Both the position numbers and the translations under genes were made by a program. Below are positions 57,961 to 64,000 of a stretch of 64,000 nucleotides of DNA, piece after piece. The notes beneath the pieces are model-generated. The model saw only the letters and a program-made list of their open reading frames with translations, made no database searches and was not told where the DNA came from. The DNA is from Acestrorhynchus altus (lineage: Eukaryota; Chordata; Actinopteri; Characiformes; Acestrorhynchidae): NCBI GenBank assembly GCA_034509495.1, contig CM067503.1, positions 9,043,540 through 9,107,539 of the forward strand. The letters are read 5' to 3'. The stretch's first letter is position 1; every line of letters begins with the position of its first letter.

Positions 57961-58470
57961 CTACTTCCCAAAGATCTCCATCATCTTTCGGTTGCTGTGG
58001 GCTTGCTGCGCGAGCTGTTCGGCACGGGCCATCTCCAGCACCTCCCGCAGGAGGTGGAAGGTGAGGTCCAGGGAGATCGGAGGCTCCTCGGAGCGCCTCG
58101 CTCGCTCCTCCTCCTCCTCCTGCTCCTCCAGCCGCTGCGCCTCGTGCCTCTCCTCCCGCTCCTCCAGGACCTGCTGCCTCTGCCTCTGCCGCTGCTGCTG
58201 CTGCTGCTGCTCTTGCTCCTGCGCCTGCGACTGCGCGTAACCCTCGGCGCCGACGTCGCCCTCCAGCTGCAGCTGCACGGCCCTCCTCAGCCACCGCCGG
58301 GGCTCCGCGTCGCGCTCCCTGTTGCCCACGCGGATGAAATACTCCTCCCCGAGCCTGGCGAGCACGGGGCGCGCGCGCCTGCTCGCCATCTCGCGCTCCG
58401 GCGCGCCGTGCGCGGCCACGAGCGCCACGAGAAGCACTGCGGCGGCGGCGGAGAGGACGCGGAGCTTCAT
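57961..58470 (-). CDS. crhb: Corticotropin-releasing hormone precursor (crhb type)
   Basis: CRH is the secreted hypothalamic peptide that drives pituitary ACTH release. The 169-residue precursor is read from one exon, as is usual for CRH genes. It has a signal peptide of about 22 residues (VLSAAAAVLLVALVAAHG), a conserved cryptic motif GEEYFIRVGN at 41-50, and an unusual Gln/Glu/Arg-rich stretch at 79-126. The dibasic cleavage site RARR is at 123-126, the 41-residue hormone at 127-167 (SEEPPISLDLTFHLL ... MMEIF), and the GK amidation and trimming signal at 168-169. The MMEIF ending is typical of fish CRH. The leader acceptor TCCCTCCGCAG ends at 58536, so exon 2 starts at 58535, 65 bases before the ATG. 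A poly(A) signal lies at 57501-57506. The locus is very GC-rich, and large overlapping frames on both strands are shadows. Confidence 0.97.
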   Translation of the reverse strand: MKLRVLSAAAAVLLVALVAAHGAPEREMASRRARPVLARLGEEYFIRVGNRERDAEPRRWLRRAVQLQLEGDVGAEGYAQSQAQEQEQQQQQQRQRQRQQVLEEREERHEAQRLEEQEEEEERARRSEEPPISLDLTFHLLREVLEMARAEQLAQQAHSNRKMMEIFGK

Positions 58471-58558
58471 GCTAGAGGGGCAGCAGGAGTCGGCTGATGA
58501 GGTGGGCGTGGAGGTGGGAAGGCTCGGAGGATAAGCTGCGGAGGGAAAGAGACAGAGA

Positions 58559-58567
<9 letters not shown>

Positions 58568-58616
<49 letters not shown>
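58568..58616. repeat. (GA)n microsatellite in crh intron 1
   Basis: About 24 GA units. On the crh strand this is a (CT)n tract about 30 bases upstream of the exon 2 acceptor, extending its pyrimidine tract. Confidence 0.95.
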
Positions 58617-58618
<2 letters not shown>

Positions 58619-59095
58619 GTTCAGTTGCGCGTGCTGGATCGGCTGGCGCGCAGCGCGCACTTGTAGACAGTTTAGAAGGAGGAAGGTCAGAGCATGATGG
58701 ACGGTCTCCTGTCGTGCATGACTGGAGCTAAAGTGCTCGCCTTCGATAGGAATGATTCACTCTCTCTTTGGCCGTTCCTTTGGCAAGAATTACGCACAGG
58801 CGCAGAAGTTTGCACGCTTTTACGCACGGAACTGCACACCGACTCCAGTGCTGAACTAACACCACTGGACATGGATTAACACACACAAGTCTGTATTTAC
58901 TGTCCATGAGTTAACTGACCCCATTACTGCTGTATGACTCAGACAGGGCTGAATGAACAGTGCCACCGTGATGCGTAAAAAACTACACTTTAATTCTTCT
59001 CCCTTTTGGACTTTAATATCTGGTTCTTTCTCCAGTCCACCTGCAGAATTTACCTCTGAAATAAAGCTTTACTGCAAAACGTAAACGTTGCATAC

Positions 59096-59205
59096 CTGTG
59101 CGAGTGGTAAATCCTTGGAAGAAGAGTTTTGTTTCTCTTGTTTTGGCACTTGGTGAGCACTCTTCTCCTGCTGTGGCGCGTGGAGCTGTGAGTTTGAGCA
59201 CTTTC
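59096..59205 (-). other. crhb: Probable crh non-coding exon 1
   Basis: Lies 25-35 bases downstream of the TATA box and ends at a candidate donor CACAG|GTATG (minus strand, boundary at 59096). A second possible donor, CAGAG|GTAAAT, lies near 59055. Exact ends are inferred. Confidence 0.5.
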
Positions 59206-59230
59206 TCCAGAGCAGGGATGGAGTTTGGGC

Positions 59231-59238
59231 TTTATATA
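59231..59238 (-). promoter_or_regulatory. crhb: crh TATA box
   Basis: TATATAAA on the minus strand, preceded by CTGCGTGACACATG, resembling the TGCGTG...TATAAA spacing of vertebrate CRH promoters. An AP-1/CRE-like TGAGTCA lies about 110 bp further upstream at 59346-59352. Confidence 0.7.
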
Positions 59239-59357
59239 GGCAGGGGAGGCGACATGTGTCACGCAGTTTGGTGCCTCGAGTCTGCGCAGATGGGGAACGA
59301 GTGGACCTGAATGAACGTAAGTGAACAGTTCGCTTGGAATCTGAATGAGTCATCGAG

Positions 59358-59360
<3 letters not shown>

Positions 59361-59426
<66 letters not shown>

Positions 59427-59427
59427 C
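59361..59427. repeat. (TG)n microsatellite in crh proximal promoter
   Basis: A TG run of about 33 units with one TTTG break, starting about 120 bp upstream of the crh TATA box. Confidence 0.95.
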
Positions 59428-59429
59428 TC

Positions 59430-60055
59430 GTTTTTATTCCAGAATGAGAGATGTAGTAGGTATAGACAGCTCTTGGAAAGGATGAAATTCCACATGCTGA
59501 TATATTACAATGCATTACGTATCACCGTTTTTGGAATAAATGGGATATGTAGTGCATTTTAAAGGGTTTTAAGTTTGAGGTCTGGTTCTGGGTAGGGCAG
59601 TGTTGTAAACATCCCAGACAAAGTACTTTGTGACTTTGTTTTGTGTTCTGACTGTAAATTCGTAATTGTGCATCCAAGAATGAATATGCATTTCCAATTA
59701 GAAAAATCACAATCTAAGTGGGTGTAATTGGAGTAATCAATTCTTTGCTGGAGAGTGAAGGAGCTGCAGTTTCCAGCATGTAAACACAATGTAATGGACT
59801 TTATTAAAATGCTGAGAACATCTTAGATGTAGATGCATGCAGATCTCTTAAGAAGATGCTTTTGGCTGCATGTAGTTGATTTCATTGCCAGATAAATATG
59901 CCCTCTGTACTACAGACTCATTAGAATAATAGACTACAATTAGTGGAGAGCAAGTGTTCAGCAATGGAGTTCATTATTATGCCTTGATTTGTTTTATGCA
60001 CACTGATGTGCCACCAGCAACACAGTTTTAAGAGTTATTTTCTCTAAATTGGTAA
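59430..60055. other. crh upstream region, nothing identified
   Basis: AT-rich with no recognised repeat. It could hold crh regulatory sequence. Confidence 0.3.
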
Positions 60056-60059
60056 AAAG

Positions 60060-60275
60060 CTGTAACACTAGTACCAGAGGAGGATGGGTTCCTCTCTTGA
60101 GCCTTGGTTCCTCTCAAGGTTTCTTCCTCCTAGCCTGAGGGAGTTTTTCCTTGCCACTGTTGCCACTGGCTGCTCATTTAAGGCTTGGACCCGGATTTCT
60201 GTAAAGTTGCTTTGTGATAGCTCTTTGTTGTTAAAAGCACTATACAAATAAACTTTGATTGATTAATTGATTTAT
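60060..60275 (+). repeat. Fish SINE/LINE-type 3' end
   Basis: Contains ggttcctctcaaggtttcttcct, gggagtttttccttgccac, gctttgtgata and aaagcactatacaaataaa, ending in a ttgattgatt tail. This phrase is dispersed widely in teleosts. Confidence 0.7.
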
Positions 60276-60889
60276 ATAAAATCTGTTAATATAAATGTTC
60301 TAAATATAGGAAAAAAATTATTGTACACACACTTTTCATCTTTCATCTTTTCATTTTCAACTTCTCATATAAAGCTATTTTGGAGATATATAGTTTTCAT
60401 TGGACAGTGACAATATACAGGCTCTATTTTCCAGCACTTTTTCTAGCTGTCTCCAGGTTCACTAGCTGTCTCCAGCTGTCCAATATGAGTAGCACGTCAA
60501 TTTGTATTGTTGCTCCTTCTCCGTGGAACTCTTTACCATCATCTGTTCACTCATCTACCTTTCTTTATAACATAATCTACTGTAATTGCGGTTTCCTGCT
60601 TGTTACCTAAGTGTCATATTCTGTCAAATATCAAAAGAAGCCATTATAGTATAATCTGTATCAGCAGGCAGTTGCACTCTTACCTGCTATTCAGTGCTCA
60701 GCAGATGCTTTTCCACTTATGTAATTGTGTGTTGATACAGAAAGTATATTCCCGTGTGTGTTGATTGTGGATGGGGTTTTGACCACCTGTAAACCCAGTG
60801 CACCATGGATGTTTTTTATCTGGCTTTTCATTCATTAGTGAAATCCAATGACTGAAAATGCATTTTAATGTAAAGTGTACAGCCTCAGT

Positions 60890-61065
60890 AAGTGACAGTA
60901 TATCAAGCTGACTATCAAGTTGAGCTGAGGTGTGGACTAGAGGGGCATAAAGCCCCCTGCATTGAGCTATGGAGAGGTGCAACTGTGTTCTCTGCAATGA
61001 TGGTGCTCTAGCCAATACTTTCACAGTTGGGATGGTGGTCATTCAACATCCAGTGTCCCAATTGT
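60890..61065. mobile_element. Tc1-like element fragment
   Basis: ggggcataaagccccctgcattgagctatggag and a following gtgttctctgcaatgatgg are recognisable words of a common fish Tc1-like element. Related words occur at 29080-29190. Confidence 0.55.
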
Positions 61066-61808
61066 AAATGACCGCAATTTCTATACAATTTCAAGCCAAT
61101 AATACAGTATTATTAGTAAAGTAGCATCTGAAACAAGGAATGTTGGGAGTAAAATTAGCATAATGCTAGAAGTGTTAAATGTTTGCTCTTAGGTCCACCC
61201 CCCTACAGGTGGGGAGTGTTTTTACCACACTCCTTTAAATACAAATCGTACTTATATTTTTCCCTCATGAACAACTTTAAACATACATTTCTTGACAATC
61301 GGAGAAATAGAGAATATGCAAATTTGCATGTGCATAGTTTTACAAATTATATGTTTTGTGTGTCTCAAAGGATGCACTGTTATCACTGCACCTAATTTTA
61401 ATTAAATGACATAGTCCAGCATGGTAGTGCAATGTTTTAATGTGCAGACGTAATATTATGTAGAGCCTAAATTCATAAGTTCATTTGCCTGAAAAATATT
61501 TTAATGTTCTCTAAATTTGGCCCAAGAAAAATACATTTCGCAGGTCACACTTTTAGGACATATTAGGCAAGGGTTTTTGTTCAGAGTATGAATGGGTCGA
61601 TTAAGCACTGAAATGATGATGAACAGTTGAGTCTGGAATGGTACAGACTTGGCGAACTTTGTGAACATGTCAGTCGTTGAAGCAAAGAATAGACAGGGCT
61701 GCAGAGATTCATTACAGATGCACAGCAGCAGGACGACGTCACTGCTGTCTGCTTCTGCCATCCTCTCTCTGTCTTTCTCTTTCTCTCTCTCTTTCTCTGC
61801 CTGGCCAG

Positions 61809-61925
61809 GAGGGAGGCATGAAGATGGAGCACTTCGACCCGAGCTCCTTCATAACTGCCCTTGGAATGCCAATCAGACCCTGCTGTCCTATGAAGCCTCC
61901 CAGACCCAACAAACAAAAGGGCTAA
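61809..61925 (+). other. Candidate isolated 3'-terminal exon, unassigned
   Basis: A long pyrimidine tract (61760-61800) ending CTGGCCAG precedes an open frame whose codons read MKMEHFDPSSFITALGMPIR and end in TAA at 61923-61925. The base composition differs from its surroundings. I do not recognise the protein and found no partner exon. It could equally be conserved non-coding sequence near crh. Confidence 0.25.
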
Positions 61926-61999
61926 AAGATGAAGGTGTTCCAGTGGCAGACTGTTTTTTAACTGTTTGAGTTTAATCATCTTAAAACTTAACTTCTAAC

Positions 62000-63570
62000 T
62001 TTTTATTCATTTAAAGGTATTAAAAGTAGGTAAAATAGGAGAAATGAGTTCTTTGCTGCAAATACAGTAGAATAGAAAGCACTGAGACTTGTGTGTTGTC
62101 TGACACATGCTGTCATCCAGTGTGACTTAAGAATTAATTTATGTTACAGCGGTAGCTGAGTGTAGAATTAGGTTGCTTGCCCTAGTCCTCTTGGAGGGAC
62201 TTTAGCAGCAGTTGGCCTCATAGAGGGCAGTGCTGTTATTCACTACTGCTCTCAAGGTAAAATGCAGACACATGCATGTTTTAGAGGATGGTTATTTTAA
62301 AGTGCAGATGCATAAAGTTATCTGAGAACTAGGGCTGGGCAATAAATTGAAAATTAATCAAAATTGAAATAATTGTACTCAGATCTGTGTATCATTGTGA
62401 AATGTTTTTTTAGAAAATCATTGTTGAAAATTGTAATAATTTGTTGATAAAAATTTAGTTCATACTTTTCCTACTGTATATGTTCATATACTCTCAAAGC
62501 ACATGTGACTCCACCTCGTCCAATCTGTGACATGGAAGCAACATGAAGGAGAACTCAAACAACAAGCTTGAGCAACTTAAGCAGCTTTTATCATAGAAAA
62601 ACAATGCATTGTGTCAGTCTTTCTTAAAATAGTCCTTTATTAATTCCAATTGGGGTAAAATGTTCAGTTAATTGGAAATTGATTTGGAAGAAAATTGATC
62701 TTCAGACTGTGGGGTCACAATGCGGAGATAAGCGTTCATGCATATACATTTTTCTTACACAATCACAGCTATATGAAGGGCTTTTTGTAACAAAAAGGGC
62801 AATCTGAAGCTTGTAAGATATGACAATGTTTAGTGTGACCTTTTAAACCGACCACACACAGCTCTCATGGTCAGGCATATTCAAAATGGTATCAAATAGG
62901 TGTGCAGTCATTGTGCTCAAAGGTTTAAGTAGATTTCTTGCCAATAGAAGTTCAAAGTGGTTGCTGGTTAAAGGAGAGAGCAAAAATAAGCTTAACTTTG
63001 AATAGAAGTTAAGGTAAAATTAGAGTAATTAACAGTAATGTTAGAGTATTTTAACTGGTCTATTCATCCAGAATTGTTTACACAGTGTACAGAGCAGATA
63101 CAGCATTCAATCCGAAGAGAAAAAATGAAAGTGGACAAGGAACATCTTCCTCAGAGCAAAAGGCATCTTGAAAGCAACCAAGATTTAAAGAGGAATGAAA
63201 TGAGATGGAATGGAATGAAAGAGGTAATTGGGACCTGGACTAAATACTGAGATGCCATTACTTTACAGTTTTTACTTCACAGTTTCACTAAGTACATAAC
63301 AGTGCAAGCCTTTTTCATTCTGTTGTTGTGGAATGACATTGCTTCATCTGTAAGATCTGTAGTTGTGAGGAAACTGATGATTGGACCCACTTGCAGGTCT
63401 TTGAAGATTTTAGTGTATCTGAGATTCAACTTATTGAGTGGAATACTCCTAGCCAGGTGTTCCTCTAAGCCTTCAGATCTGGTGATTCTGACGCAATATC
63501 TTTCTTTACCTTGTTTGATGCAAGAAAACAAAAACAAAAGTTATTGCGGGAAAAAGTGAGGTAAAAATAT
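62000..63570. other. Intergenic sequence upstream of crh
   Basis: No gene was seen. About 62330-62720 resembles an AT-rich dispersed repeat starting agggctgggcaat. Confidence 0.3.
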
Positions 63571-63574
63571 AAGG

Positions 63575-63850
63575 TAATTATGTCCCAGATTTGCGGAGGA
63601 ACCCCAGGGATAATAGCGTCAAACAACGAGAAAAAGTGGATCTATCCTGAGAATAATGCTATTAAGGATAATGACCGCATCCATCTCAAGACAGAGCTGA
63701 CAGGTGCAGAAGGCGGCAGCCATGTTAGTTCTATTTATGGCGCTTTGGTGTACCTTGTCTGTCAAATAAGTTTGAGTTAATTCGCTCAAGTTTACCCCGG
63801 TGATTCACTCTGGAAAATTAATTATTAAATTATTCAACGACGAGGATGCA
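63575..63850. promoter_or_regulatory. Candidate conserved non-coding element
   Basis: A repeat-free, base-balanced stretch with TGACAG/CTGTCA sites (TALE homeodomain type) and ttaattattaaatt homeodomain-like sites, about 4.3 kb upstream of the crh promoter. Judged only by texture and motifs. The open frame across it lacks any recognised domain. Confidence 0.25.
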
Positions 63851-64000
63851 GCCTCTCGTCTTCTCCTTTTCACCTCAAAGGGGAATTTAACAGCTCTCCG
63901 AATCTATTGGAAGTGCATTTATCTCTTATTGCTTTTTGTGATGTGTGGGAGAGTTCATTTTGATTTATTGCGTGGCGGCTCAAAGCAAGTGGCGGGGTCA

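Noticed and set aside
57644..58294. 216-codon Ala/Gly/Arg-rich minus-strand frame overlapping crh
   Set aside because: It is a shifted frame of the GC-rich crh exon, extended through the 3' UTR and a microsatellite. The crh frame is certain.
57992..58534. Leu/Ser/Cys-rich plus-strand frames opposite crh
   Set aside because: Antisense shadows of the CAG/GAG-rich crh coding sequence, with no start or splice support.
1..64000. CRISPR arrays, prokaryotic operons, plasmid or phage modules
   Set aside because: None present. The tandem repeats are microsatellites or minisatellites without spacers, and the genes have spliceosomal introns.

Overview
The window looks like a teleost fish chromosome, most likely an ostariophysan (characiform or catfish type). 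The base composition is AT-rich. Multi-exon genes with GT-AG introns sit in a dense field of Tc1/mariner-type, hAT and MITE-like repeats familiar from fish genomes, with many dinucleotide microsatellites and two nuclear tRNA genes. No bacterial, plasmid or CRISPR structure was seen.

Three complete protein-coding genes, one single-coding-exon hormone gene and several decayed genes can be read directly. On the minus strand, 7.7-16.5 kb holds a seven-exon otopetrin (OTOP3-like proton channel, 625 codons). Just upstream on the same strand, 18.1-25.2 kb holds an eight-exon immunoglobulin-superfamily receptor that I do not recognise (467 codons: signal peptide, three Ig-like exons, one membrane span, short tyrosine-rich tail). 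Decayed copies of the penultimate otopetrin exon flank this pair at 4.7 kb and 28.5-29.6 kb, which suggests an older, larger otopetrin array.

From 32.8 to 58.5 kb lies a block matching the tetrapod gene order DNAJC5B-TRIM55-CRH. It contains a dnajc5b pseudogene (32.8-33.6 kb, three in-frame stops), an intact eight-exon muscle RING-finger gene of the trim55 type on the plus strand (39.4-52.4 kb, 371 codons), and a corticotropin-releasing hormone gene on the minus strand (58.0-59.2 kb, crhb-like). This order independently supports the trim55 and crh assignments.

The rest is intergenic or intronic. A tRNA-Thr lies antisense inside an otopetrin intron, and an intron-containing tRNA-Tyr lies upstream of trim55. 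A LINE reverse-transcriptase remnant and a decayed member of a multicopy, probably element-derived gene family lie at 25.7-28.4 kb. Non-repetitive stretches around 36.5-37.0, 53.8-54.2, 56.7-57.0 and 63.6-63.9 kb may be regulatory.

Functionally the genes are unrelated: acid sensing or proton conductance, immune-type signalling, sarcomere ubiquitin ligase and stress neuropeptide. No single new system emerges. The most unusual items are the unknown Ig receptor with a cysteine-less third domain, the otopetrin exon duplications with microsatellite-dependent splice acceptors, and a near-perfect 86-nt palindrome in a trim55 intron.
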